Assembly: GCA_035544635.1 (NCBI GenBank)
Contig: DATKDQ010000387.1
Location: forward strand, 1 to 25,111
Origin: DATAFT01 sp035544635
GTDB taxonomy: Bacteria > Acidobacteriota > Thermoanaerobaculia > Multivoradales > Multivoraceae
Direction of reading: 5' to 3'
DNA length: 25,111 bases
In this document: positions 1 to 7,669 of the stretch, in pieces
How the letters are laid out: each line of letters opens with the position of its first letter
Numbering within the stretch: position 1 is the first letter of the stretch
Translations under genes and position numbers: made by a program
Notes under the pieces: model-generated
Databases searched by the model: none
What the model was told of the DNA's origin: nothing
What the model saw: only the letters and a program-made list of their open reading frames with translations

Positions 1-923
1 CGGTCGACGCCGAGCGCGACCCCCGAGCAGTCGGGCAGGCCCGTCGCGAGCGCCGCCAGGAACCGCTCGTCCGCCTCCGGCGCCGGCAGGCCTCGGCGGC
101 GCCGCTCCTCGCGGTCGTGAGCGAAGCGTCGGGCCTGCTCCTCGGGATCGGCAAGCTCGTGGAATCCGTTGGCGAGCTCGACGCCGCGCCAGTAGACCTC
201 GAAGCGCTCGGCCACCGGCGGATCGCCGGGTCGCACCCGCGCGAGCGCCGCCTGGCCGCGCGGAAAGTCGAAGACGATCACCGGATCCTCCGCGCCCAGG
301 CCGGGCTCGATGGCGTGGGTGAACAGAAGTTGGAGCCCCTCGTCGACGTCGCTCGGCTCGGGCGCCTCGACCCTGAGCCGGCGCACCGCACGGGCGACCG
401 CGTCGAGCGTCGCGCGGTGCGGGTCGAGCCCTAGCGCCTCCTCGAACAGGCTCGCGTAGCTGCGCCGATCACAGCGCCCGGCGCGCGCGGTCTCTGCGAG
501 GAACCGCTCGATCTCGTCCTGGAGCGCTCCCGCGTCGAAGCCGGGGCGATACCACTCGAGCAGGGTGAACTCGGGGTTGTGGAGGCGGCCCCGCTCGCCG
601 TTGCGGAACGCGCGCGAGATCTGGAAGATCGCTCCGCTGCCGGCGACGAGCAGCCGCTTCATGGCGAGCTCGGGCGAGGTGACCAGGTAGAGCGGGAGGT
701 CGTGGGCCTCTCCCGGCCCGGTATAGAGCGTCGAGAACGAGGCGAGGTGGACGTCGGTGACGGCGCGACGCGACAGCGCCGGTGTCTCTACCTCGAGGAC
801 GCCGCGGGATCGGAAGAACCGGCGGATGCGGTGCAGCAGATCGGCGCGCGCGCGAAGGACGTCGAGCGACGCCGAGGGCCCGAAGCCCGGACCCTCACTC
901 CTTCGCCCGCGAGACGTAGGCAC
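1..923 (-). CDS. epmA: EF-P--(R)-beta-lysine ligase EpmA (PoxA/GenX), 3' end cut by window edge
   Basis: A class II lysyl-tRNA-synthetase paralogue without an anticodon-binding domain; the family activates (R)-beta-lysine with ATP and attaches it to the EF-P lysine. The reverse-strand translation shows class II motif 2 (FRNGERGRLHNPEF then LLEWYRP), the stretch LVTSPELAMKRLLVAG, ELANGFHEL, and motif 3 GVALGVDR at the very edge. These match E. coli EpmA closely from memory. About 307 codons are visible and roughly 20 residues are missing at the C-terminus. No in-frame ATG lies near the start of homology. I chose GTG at 923, with AGGA just upstream, which overlaps the end of efp by 29 bases; the exact start is uncertain. 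The gene is co-directional with and downstream of efp, so the ligase and its substrate are probably co-transcribed. Confidence 0.93.
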   Translation of the reverse strand, partial: MPTSRGRRSEGPGFGPSASLDVLRARADLLHRIRRFFRSRGVLEVETPALSRRAVTDVHLASFSTLYTGPGEAHDLPLYLVTSPELAMKRLLVAGSGAIFQISRAFRNGERGRLHNPEFTLLEWYRPGFDAGALQDEIERFLAETARAGRCDRRSYASLFEEALGLDPHRATLDAVARAVRRLRVEAPEPSDVDEGLQLLFTHAIEPGLGAEDPVIVFDFPRGQAALARVRPGDPPVAERFEVYWRGVELANGFHELADPEEQARRFAHDREERRRRGLPAPEADERFLAALATGLPDCSGVALGVD

Positions 924-1464
924 CGGTCCTGGTGTCGATCCGGATGACTTCGCCGGTCTGCACGAAGAGCGGCACGCGGACGACGGCGCCGGTCTCCATC
1001 TTCGCCGGCTTGCCGCCGCCGCCGGAGGTGTCTCCACGCACGCCGGGGTCGGTCTCGACGATCTCCAGGTTCACGAAGTTCGGCGGCGTGACCTGGATCG
1101 GCTGCCCGTTCCACAACGTGACGGTGCAGGTGTCCTGTTCCTTGACCCAGTCCACCGCATCGGCCATCGCCGCTTCTCCGGCGGTCACCTGCTCGTAGGT
1201 CTGCGGGTTCATGAAGTGCCAGGTGTCGCCTTCGCGGTAGAGGTACTGCATGTCGGTCTCGATGACGTCGGCGCCCTCGACCGTCTCGCCCGATTTGAAC
1301 GTCCGTTCAACTACGCGTCCGGTGTTGAGGTTCTTGACCCTGGCACGAACGAAGGCCTGTCCCTTGCCCGGCTTCACGAACTCGGTCTCGACGATGTTCC
1401 ACGGGTCGCCGTCGAGGAGGATCTTCATGCCGTTCTTGAACTGACCGGTGTTGATCGTCGACAT
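895..1464 (-). CDS. efp: Elongation factor P
   Basis: EF-P binds ribosomes stalled on polyproline and stimulates peptide bond formation. The 189-residue product has the usual family length and all three beta domains. The tip loop of domain I reads KPGKGQA, with K34 at the position modified by EpmA in E. coli. Other family stretches are TFKSGE, LWNGQPIQVTPPNF, ETDPGVRGDT and VVRVPLFVQTGE. The ATG at 1464 has AGGAGG only two bases upstream, which is tight. An in-frame ATG at 1512 would add 16 residues, but family N-termini favour 1464. Gene order is efp then epmA on this strand with epmB diverging, so substrate and two modifying enzymes are adjacent. Confidence 0.97.
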   Translation of the reverse strand: MSTINTGQFKNGMKILLDGDPWNIVETEFVKPGKGQAFVRARVKNLNTGRVVERTFKSGETVEGADVIETDMQYLYREGDTWHFMNPQTYEQVTAGEAAMADAVDWVKEQDTCTVTLWNGQPIQVTPPNFVNLEIVETDPGVRGDTSGGGGKPAKMETGAVVRVPLFVQTGEVIRIDTRTGAYVSRAKE

Positions 1465-1507
1465 CGCCTCCTCGATCGTGGATCGCTCTGCCTCGCCGCG
1501 GCGCGCA

Positions 1508-1513
1508 ATCATA
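1508..1513 (-). promoter_or_regulatory. Candidate -10 element for efp-epmA
   Basis: On the minus strand this hexamer reads TATGAT, one mismatch from the sigma-70 -10 consensus, in the 147-base divergent gap between efp and epmB. It would place a transcript start near 1500, about 36 bases ahead of the efp ATG. I see no convincing -35 hexamer, so this is only a candidate. Confidence 0.25.
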
Positions 1514-1611
1514 GCAGCGGCCTCGCCGCGCTCTGGGCGGCGCCAGCGCTGAGTGGTGGATCCCCTTCGGGCCGGCGCAGCGGGCTGCGTAGAATGACGC
1601 GCAGGGCGCCG

Positions 1612-2700
1612 ATGACACTGCTGGCCAACATGAAGCGACGACGGGCGGAGGACGCCGAGACCGAAGGTCGCTCCTGGCGCGCCGCGCTCGCGCTCGCAGT
1701 ACGCGCTCCGGAGGAGCTCGCGGCGGCGGTCGCGCTGGACACGGCGGCGGGCGCGGCATTGACGTCGGAAGGGGCGGTCGAGGCGGCGCGGCGATTCCCG
1801 GTACGGGTTCCGCGCGAGGTCACGGCGAGAGTGCGCCGCGGCGACGCCGCCGACCCCCTGCTGCGCCAGTTCGCGCCGTCGGCGGAGGAGACCGCCATGG
1901 TCGCCGGCTTCAGCCGCGATCCGCTCGGCGAGGCGGCGGCGGCAGCGGTGCCGGGACTCCTGCACAAGTACCGCGGGCGCGTGCTGCTGGTCGTCACCGG
2001 CGCCTGCCCCGTGCACTGCCGCTACTGTTTTCGCCGCCACTTCCCTTACGGCGATCACGCGCTCGGCGCCGAGGCGCTCGCGGCGGCGCTCGAATACGTG
2101 CGCGCGGACCGGTCGATCCACGAGGTGATCCTCTCCGGCGGGGACCCGCTGTCGCTGGGCGACGACGCGCTGGCGGCGCTCGAAGCGAGGCTCGCCGCGA
2201 TCCCGCATCTGCGGCGCCTGCGGGTCCACACCCGCTGGCCCATCATGGTGCCGAGCCGGGTGGGCGAGCCGCTGCTCGACTGGCTCCGGCGATCGCGGCT
2301 GCGGCCGGTGGTCGTCGTCCACTCGAACCACGCCGCCGAGATCGACGGCGAGGTGGGTGCCGCGCTCGCCAGGCTGCGAGACGGCGGCGTGTCGCTCCTC
2401 AACCAGTCGGTGCTCCTGCGCGGCGTAAACGATTCCGTGGACGCGCTGTGCGAGCTGTCGGAGACGCTCCACGACGCCGGTGTGCTGCCCTACTATCTGC
2501 ATCTCCTCGATCCGGTCGAGGGGACGGCGCACTTCGCGGTCGGCGCGCGCGAGGCGCGGCATCTGCTGCGCGAGGTGGCCGCTCGACTGCCCGGCTACCT
2601 GGTTCCTCGGCTGGCGCGCGAGGAGTCGGGCGGGGCGGCGAAGACCGTGCTGGCGCCGGCGCGCCCTCGCCGCGGATCTCGGGCCGCCGTTCCGCAGTAG
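1612..2700 (+). CDS. epmB: EF-P beta-lysylation protein EpmB (lysine 2,3-aminomutase family)
   Basis: A radical SAM, PLP-dependent aminomutase that converts L-lysine to (R)-beta-lysine for EF-P modification. Numbering from 1612 (362 residues), the iron-sulfur motif is C132-PVH-C136-RY-C139 followed by FRRHFPY. LSGGDPLSL and LNQSVLLRGVND are typical of the family, and K344 in GGAAKT is the expected PLP lysine. The N-terminal stretch DPLLRQFAPS and PGLLHKY match E. coli EpmB rather than long catabolic KamA. Possible starts are ATG 1594, 1612 and 1630. I took 1612 because AGGG lies five bases upstream; 1630 would fit the E. coli length best. It diverges from efp-epmA. Confidence 0.93.
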   Translation: MTLLANMKRRRAEDAETEGRSWRAALALAVRAPEELAAAVALDTAAGAALTSEGAVEAARRFPVRVPREVTARVRRGDAADPLLRQFAPSAEETAMVAGFSRDPLGEAAAAAVPGLLHKYRGRVLLVVTGACPVHCRYCFRRHFPYGDHALGAEALAAALEYVRADRSIHEVILSGGDPLSLGDDALAALEARLAAIPHLRRLRVHTRWPIMVPSRVGEPLLDWLRRSRLRPVVVVHSNHAAEIDGEVGAALARLRDGGVSLLNQSVLLRGVNDSVDALCELSETLHDAGVLPYYLHLLDPVEGTAHFAVGAREARHLLREVAARLPGYLVPRLAREESGGAAKTVLAPARPRRGSRAAVPQ

Positions 2701-2769
2701 GGGGCGAGTTGCGGTCGCCGGGCTCCTCGAGCACCTGCGCGAAGGCTCGCCTCCGCGCCGCGGGGGAGA

Positions 2770-2795
2770 GGCAAGCTGCCATGTGCAGTGTTGCC
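2770..2795. repeat. Imperfect hairpin with GGCAAGCT core (copy A)
   Basis: In the 165-base gap between epmB and msrP, GGCAA (2770-2774) can pair with TTGCC (2791-2795), and CTGC (2776-2779) with GCAG (2785-2788), around a five-base loop. The word AGGCAAGCT recurs in two other intergenic hairpins of this window. No T-run follows, so a classic terminator is not supported. The rest of the gap holds nothing I recognise apart from the msrP ribosome binding site. Confidence 0.35.
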
Positions 2796-2865
2796 CGCCG
2801 GTGGCGGCTCCGTTATCCTGGCCTGAGCCGACTCGAGCTCGATACGCCGTGTCACGAGGAGTCAG

Positions 2866-3876
2866 ATGACCGTGCGCCGCAAGCTCGCGATCCCGTCACT
2901 CGAGCCCACGCCGCCCGAGGTCTTCTTCGACCGCCGGCGGTTCCTCGCCGCGGCGGGCGTCGGCGTCGCCGGCCTCGCGATCGCCCGACCCGCCGTGGCT
3001 GGGGACGACGAGCGCATCCTGCAGCCGCCGCTGGAGCGTCCCGGGGTCTTTCCGGCCAAGCGCAACGAGGCGTACACCCTGCCCGCGGGGCTGCGCTCCG
3101 ATCTCACGCCACGCTTGACGGCGGCGACCCACAACAACTTCTACGAGCTCCTGCCCGGTCGTGGCGGGCCGGCCTGGGAGTTCGGCGACAAGTTCCAGGT
3201 CGAGCCGTGGAAGGTCGAGGTCACCGGGCTCTGCGCCAATCCGATGACGCTCGACCTCGACGCGCTGTTCGCCTTTCCGCACGAGGAGCGGGTCTATCAC
3301 TTCCGCTGCGTCGAGCGCTGGGCGATGAACGTGCCGTGGAGCGGCTTCCCGCTCGCGCTCCTGATCGAGCGGGCGCAGCCGACCGCGAAGGCGCGATACG
3401 TGCGCTTCGAGTCGGTCAACCGGCCCGATCAGATGCCGGGCATCCGCGAGGCGCACTGGTACCCGTGGCCCTACCACGAGGCGCTGCGCCTGGACGAGGC
3501 AACAAATCCGCTGGCGATGGTGGTGACCGGGGTCTACGGCGAGCCGCTCCTGAAGCAGCACGGTGCGCCGGTGCGCATCGTGGTGCCGTGGAAGTACGGG
3601 TACAAGAGCGCGAAGTCGATCGTGAAGATCGAGCTCGTGGCGAGGGAGCCCAGGATCTTCTGGCAGACGCAGCCGCACGAGTACGGCTTTCTCTCGAACG
3701 TCAACCCGAATATCCCGCACCCGCGCTGGAGCCAGGAGCACTCGTACTGGCTCGACACCCAGAAGCCGTTCCCGACCCAGATCTTCAACGGCTACGAGGC
3801 CCAGGTGGCGGCGCTCTACCCGGACGAGCCGCGCACGCCGCAGCGAGCTCTGCGTGAAGGCCAAACCGCCAGGTAG
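2866..3876 (+). CDS. msrP: Protein-methionine-sulfoxide reductase catalytic subunit MsrP (YedY)
   Basis: A periplasmic molybdopterin enzyme that reduces methionine sulfoxide in oxidised envelope proteins. The 336-residue product begins with a twin-arginine signal: RRRFL at residues 23-27, a hydrophobic stretch, then AVAG. C148 in FRCVERWAM is the expected molybdenum-ligating cysteine. Family stretches HNNFYE, VPWSGFPL, GIREAHWYPWPYHEALR and VPWKYGYKS are present. The ATG has a GAGGAG ribosome binding site five bases upstream. In E. coli msrP is followed by msrQ, the heme membrane subunit that supplies electrons. Here the next gene is an unrelated EVE-domain gene, so msrQ is elsewhere or another donor is used. 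Confidence 0.96.
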   Translation: MTVRRKLAIPSLEPTPPEVFFDRRRFLAAAGVGVAGLAIARPAVAGDDERILQPPLERPGVFPAKRNEAYTLPAGLRSDLTPRLTAATHNNFYELLPGRGGPAWEFGDKFQVEPWKVEVTGLCANPMTLDLDALFAFPHEERVYHFRCVERWAMNVPWSGFPLALLIERAQPTAKARYVRFESVNRPDQMPGIREAHWYPWPYHEALRLDEATNPLAMVVTGVYGEPLLKQHGAPVRIVVPWKYGYKSAKSIVKIELVAREPRIFWQTQPHEYGFLSNVNPNIPHPRWSQEHSYWLDTQKPFPTQIFNGYEAQVAALYPDEPRTPQRALREGQTAR

Positions 3877-3912
3877 GGGCACGGCGACCCCTCGCGTGTA
3901 AGGGATCGGACC

Positions 3913-3945
3913 GAAGCAGCTTGCCTGCTTCCCGCCTGCGGCAAG
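3913..3945. repeat. Intergenic hairpin with GGCAAGCT core (copy B, inverted)
   Basis: GAAGCAG (3913-3919) and CTGCTTC (3925-3931) form a perfect seven-base stem around a five-base loop. CTTGCC (3920-3925) can alternatively pair with GGCAAG (3940-3945). It sits 37 bases after msrP and 30 before the EVE gene. On the minus strand it reads AGGCAAGCTGCTTC, close to copy C near 11827. It could act as a weak terminator for msrP, but no T-run follows. Confidence 0.4.
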
Positions 3946-3975
3946 GAACACTTCGGGCAAGAAGCTCTTCGACCG

Positions 3976-4443
3976 ATGGCTCAGCAGTACTGGCTCCTGA
4001 AGTCCGAGCCCGACACCTACTCGATCGACGATCTCGCGCGCGACCGCCGCACCGGCTGGGAGGGCGTGCGCAACTTCCAGGCGCGCAACCTCCTGCGGTC
4101 GATGAAGGCGGGAGAGCTCGGGTTCTTCTACCACTCGTCGGCGACACCGCCGGGGATCGCAGGCATCCTCCGCGTGGCGCGCGAGGCGTACCCCGATCCC
4201 AGCCAGTTCGACCCGAAGAGCGGGTACCACGACGCGAAGTCGGATCCGAAGGACCCGCGCTGGTCGACGGTCGAGGTCGAGTTCGTCCGCAAGCTCCCCG
4301 AGCTCCTGGCGCTCGTCGCTCTGCGCGAGATGCCGGAGCTTCGCGAGATGGCCCTGCTCAGGCGGGGCCAGCGCCTGTCGGTCCAGCCGGTCACCGCCGG
4401 CGAATGGAAGGCGATCTGCAGGCGCGCCGGCGTCGCGTCGTAG
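3976..4443 (+). CDS. EVE domain-containing protein (Thyn1-like)
   Basis: A 155-residue single-domain protein of the EVE family (PUA-like fold), small proteins thought to bind modified bases in nucleic acid. Characteristic stretches are YWLLKSEPDTYSIDDL at the N-terminus, GWEGVRNFQARN near residue 30, and GELGFFYHSSATPPGIAGI near residue 50, followed by the V-x-x-E-x-YPD element. Length and motif order agree with stand-alone bacterial EVE proteins. ATG 3976 lacks a clear ribosome binding site, but homology begins immediately after it. It stands alone between msrP and the convergent arginase gene, and the context says nothing about its target. Confidence 0.92.
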   Translation: MAQQYWLLKSEPDTYSIDDLARDRRTGWEGVRNFQARNLLRSMKAGELGFFYHSSATPPGIAGILRVAREAYPDPSQFDPKSGYHDAKSDPKDPRWSTVEVEFVRKLPELLALVALREMPELREMALLRRGQRLSVQPVTAGEWKAICRRAGVAS

Positions 4444-4538
4444 GCGCGGTCCTTCGGGGCGGTGCGTGCCGCGCCGGCCGGACACCGCGCCTGCGCCCGA
4501 ACCCTGTCGGCGACCGCACGGGCAGGCGCCGGTCGTCC

Positions 4539-5570
4539 TTACAGGATGGACTTTCCCAGCAGTGACGAGATCAGCCCGCAGGCCAGGCGCGCGGTGCGGT
4601 TGCCGTGGTCGAGGATCGGGTTGATCTCGACCACCTCGGCGGAGGCGACGCGCTCGCTCTCGGCGACGATCTCCATCAGCAGGTGCGCTTCGCGGTAGGT
4701 GAGGCCGCCCGAGACCGGGGTGCCCACGCCGGGGGCCTCCCCGGGGTCGAGCACGTCCATGTCGAGGCTCACGTGGAGGCGGTGGCGATGGGCGAGGCGC
4801 ACCAGAGCCTCGCGCACCACCACCGACAGGCCGCGCTCGTCGATCTCGCGCATGGTGTAGACGCCGACGCCGGTGCGGTGGATGAGCTCGCGCTCGCCGG
4901 GATCGATCGAGCGCGCGCCGATGAGAACGACATCGCCGGGGTCGAGCTTGGCGCCGGGGCGTCCGACGTCGACCATCTCGTCGACCCCGTAGCCCAGGAG
5001 GGCGGCGAGCGGCATGCCGTGTAGGTTTCCGGAGGGCGAGGTGTCGGGGGTGTTCATGTCGGCGTGCGCGTCGATCCAGAGCAAGCCCGTCGGCTCCTGC
5101 TCGGTGACGCCGCCGACGGTGCCGACGGCGAGCGAGTGATCGCCGCCCAGGAAGAGCGGGAAGCTCCCACGCGCCACCGCACCGCGTGCGACGTCGTAGA
5201 TGCGCGCGCAGGCCTCGGCCGCTGCATCGAGGTAGGCCATCCCGCCCTCGGCCGGCAGCATGTCGCGATCTGGGATCTGCAGGTTGCCGAGGTGCTCGGT
5301 GATGTAGCCGATACGGCGGAGCTGCGCGCCGAGGCCGGCATAGCGGGTGGCGCTGGGTCCCATGTCGACGCCGCGTCGCGCCTGCCCGAGGTCCATCGGA
5401 ATCCCGACCACGGTGACGGTCTTGGCTTGGGCGGCGGCCACCGCGACATCCGCGGACGACTCGGCGGCCTGGTCGCGCGTTCGCGCGGCGGCTCCCCGCG
5501 AGCGGCCGTCGGCGGCGCGCGCTCTCCCACGCGCGCGAGGCGGGCGAGGGCGTCGCTTGGATGCGTCCAT
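4539..5570 (-). CDS. rocF: Arginase
   Basis: A binuclear manganese hydrolase that cleaves arginine to ornithine and urea. All six metal ligands are visible: H145 in GGDHSLA, D167, H169 and D171 in DAHADMN, and D270 and D272 in SLDMDVLDP. The following stretch GEAPGVGTPVSGGLTYRE and C-terminal EINPILD with NRTARLA favour arginase over agmatinase. The 343-residue product is about 40-50 longer than usual because of an Arg/Ala-rich low-complexity N-terminus (residues 1-50). ATG 5570 has GGAGG three bases upstream. GTG 5441 would start close to the conserved TVTVVGIPMD stretch and is a real alternative. The gene is convergent with the EVE gene and divergent from lepA. Confidence 0.93.
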   Translation of the reverse strand: MDASKRRPRPPRARGRARAADGRSRGAAARTRDQAAESSADVAVAAAQAKTVTVVGIPMDLGQARRGVDMGPSATRYAGLGAQLRRIGYITEHLGNLQIPDRDMLPAEGGMAYLDAAAEACARIYDVARGAVARGSFPLFLGGDHSLAVGTVGGVTEQEPTGLLWIDAHADMNTPDTSPSGNLHGMPLAALLGYGVDEMVDVGRPGAKLDPGDVVLIGARSIDPGERELIHRTGVGVYTMREIDERGLSVVVREALVRLAHRHRLHVSLDMDVLDPGEAPGVGTPVSGGLTYREAHLLMEIVAESERVASAEVVEINPILDHGNRTARLACGLISSLLGKSIL

Positions 5571-5859
5571 GGACCTCCGTTCGGGGTAAGGCGGCCGCTC
5601 ACGCGGCGATCGAGAGGTCGCCTCGCGCGCCTCGCGGCCCCGATCCGGCCATCGGACGGATCCGGGTCGTCGCAGCCGGCCGGGCGCCGAATCGAGGGCG
5701 GTGTTAGGCTATCAGTGACTCGCCGGGACGGCTCGACCCGACTCGGCCTCGACACGCGGCCCAGATCCGACGGCGAGACCTTCTTTCGGAGGGCGCCCCG
5801 CCCGGCCCCCGCACGTATCGCCTCGAGCCCCAACGCCGCGAGCGGCCTCTCACCGCGTC
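5571..5859. other. Divergent intergenic region, arginase / lepA
   Basis: A 289-base GC-rich gap between two divergent genes, which must hold promoters for both. I see no convincing -35/-10 pair, no known riboswitch and no small ORF with support. The AT-richest spot, around 5703-5718, is the only candidate promoter position and is weak. Confidence 0.4.
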
Positions 5860-7668
5860 ATGGAAAGCCTGGAGCGCATCCGCAATTTCTGCATCATCGC
5901 GCACATCGACCACGGCAAGTCGACGCTGGCGGATCGCCTGATCCAGCGCTGCGGCGGGGTGGCGGCGCGTGATTTTCGCGACCAGATCCTCGACTCGATG
6001 GATATCGAGCGCGAGCGCGGGATCACGATCAAGAGCAACACCATCACGCTGCTCCACACCGCCGGCGACGGCCAGCAGTACCGGCTCAACCTGATCGACA
6101 CGCCGGGGCACGTCGACTTCTCGCACGAGGTGCGGCGCTCGCTCATGTCCTGCGAAGGGGCGCTCCTCCTCATCGACGCCTCGCAGGGCGTCGAGGCGCA
6201 GACGGTGGCGAACCTCTACCTGGCGATGGAGTACGACCTCGAGATCATCCCGATCATCAACAAGATCGACCTGCCGTCGGCCGACGTCGATCGGGTCCGC
6301 GAGGAGATCGTGGGCGACCTCGGCCTCGATCCGTTCGAGGCGGTGCTGTGCTCGGCGAAGACCGGGCAGGGGATCGAGGACGTGGTAGAGGCGATCGTCG
6401 AGCGGCTGCCGCCGCCGAGCGGCGACGCGAAGGCGCCGCTCCAGGCGCTCATCTTCGACGCGCAGTACGACGTCTACCGGGGGGTCGTCCTGTTGTGCCG
6501 CGTGTTTCAGGGGACGCTGCGCAAGGGAACGCCGGTCCTGCTCATGCACAACCAGAGCGAGTACGTGGTGGAGGAGGTCGGCACTCTGCAGCTCCAGCGA
6601 AACGCCGCCGACGAGCTGTCGGCCGGCGCGGTGGGCTACGTCATCGCCGGCGTCAAGAACATCAGCGACATCACCATCGGCGACACCCTGACCGAAGCGC
6701 GGCGGCCGGCGTCCGAGCCCATCCCGGGATACCGCGAGGCCAAGCCGGTGGTGTTCTCGTCGATCTACCCAGTGTCGAGCGACGAGTACGAGGACCTGGC
6801 GCGCGCGATCGAGAAGCTCAAGCTCAACGACGCGTCGCTGACCTTTCAGAAGGACTCCTCCTCGGCGCTCGGGTTCGGATTCCGCTGCGGGTTCCTCGGC
6901 CTCTTGCACCTCGACATCGTCCAGGAGCGCCTCGAGCGCGAGTACGGGCTGTCGCTGGTGCTGTCGGCTCCCTCGGTGCAGTACGAGGTTCGGCTCAACG
7001 ACGGGCGGGAGATCCTGCTCGACAACCCGAGCTACTACCCGGACCCGACCTCGATCGCCGCCGTGCGCGAGCCCTTCATCAAGGCTTCGATCATGATGCC
7101 CGAGCGCTATCTGGGCGGCCTGATGGAGCTCTGCCGCGAGCGGCGCGGCGAGAAGCTCAACTACTCGTACCTCGCGATGGGGAGAATCGAGCTCACCACC
7201 GAGCTGCCGCTGGCCGAGGTGCTGTTCGACTTCTACGACCGGCTGAAAACGCTGACCCAGGGCTACGGCTCGTTCGACTACGAGCTGCTCGACTACCGCG
7301 AGACCGATCTGGTCAAGGTCGACATCCTGGTCAACGGAGAGAAGGTGGACGCGCTCTCGCAGCTCGTGCACCGCGACGCCGCGCGCGCCCGTGCCCTGCG
7401 CTACTGCGAGCGGCTCAAGGACACCATCCCACGCCAGCAGTTCAAGATCGCCATCCAAGGGACGATCGGCGGACAGGTGATCGCGCGCTCGACCATCAAT
7501 GCGTTTCGCAAGGACGTGACGGCGAAGTGCTATGGCGGCGACATCACCCGCAAGCGCAAGCTGCTCGAGAAGCAGCGCGAGGGCAAGAAGCGCATGAAGA
7601 TGGTGGGAGCGGTCGAGATCCCGCAGGAGGCGTTCATCTCGGTGCTGCGCTCCGACGAGGGGGGCTGA
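5860..7668 (+). CDS. lepA: Elongation factor 4 (LepA), back-translocating GTPase
   Basis: A ribosome-associated translational GTPase. The 602-residue product has the usual family length and is collinear. The P-loop is AHIDHGKST (residues 14-22), followed by the switch I stretch RERGITIKS, G3 DTPGHVDF and G4 NKIDLP. The LepA-specific C-terminal domain is complete, with FRKDVTAKCYGGD and RKRKLLEKQ. The ATG starts directly at the conserved ERIRNFCIIAHIDHGKS. The M16 peptidase gene starts one base after the stop, so the two are probably co-transcribed. Confidence 0.98.
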   Translation: MESLERIRNFCIIAHIDHGKSTLADRLIQRCGGVAARDFRDQILDSMDIERERGITIKSNTITLLHTAGDGQQYRLNLIDTPGHVDFSHEVRRSLMSCEGALLLIDASQGVEAQTVANLYLAMEYDLEIIPIINKIDLPSADVDRVREEIVGDLGLDPFEAVLCSAKTGQGIEDVVEAIVERLPPPSGDAKAPLQALIFDAQYDVYRGVVLLCRVFQGTLRKGTPVLLMHNQSEYVVEEVGTLQLQRNAADELSAGAVGYVIAGVKNISDITIGDTLTEARRPASEPIPGYREAKPVVFSSIYPVSSDEYEDLARAIEKLKLNDASLTFQKDSSSALGFGFRCGFLGLLHLDIVQERLEREYGLSLVLSAPSVQYEVRLNDGREILLDNPSYYPDPTSIAAVREPFIKASIMMPERYLGGLMELCRERRGEKLNYSYLAMGRIELTTELPLAEVLFDFYDRLKTLTQGYGSFDYELLDYRETDLVKVDILVNGEKVDALSQLVHRDAARARALRYCERLKDTIPRQQFKIAIQGTIGGQVIARSTINAFRKDVTAKCYGGDITRKRKLLEKQREGKKRMKMVGAVEIPQEAFISVLRSDEGG

Positions 7669-7669
7669 A

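Noticed and set aside
757..1611. Upstream extension of the epmB frame by about 280 codons
   Set aside because: It runs antisense through efp and epmA. EpmB homology starts only after 1630.
1465..2562. Upstream extension of the efp frame across epmB
   Set aside because: EF-P homology begins at the ATG at 1464; the rest is antisense to epmB.
2896..4485. A 529-codon minus-strand open frame across msrP and the EVE gene
   Set aside because: It spans two convincing plus-strand genes and their gap, and has no domain-like sequence.
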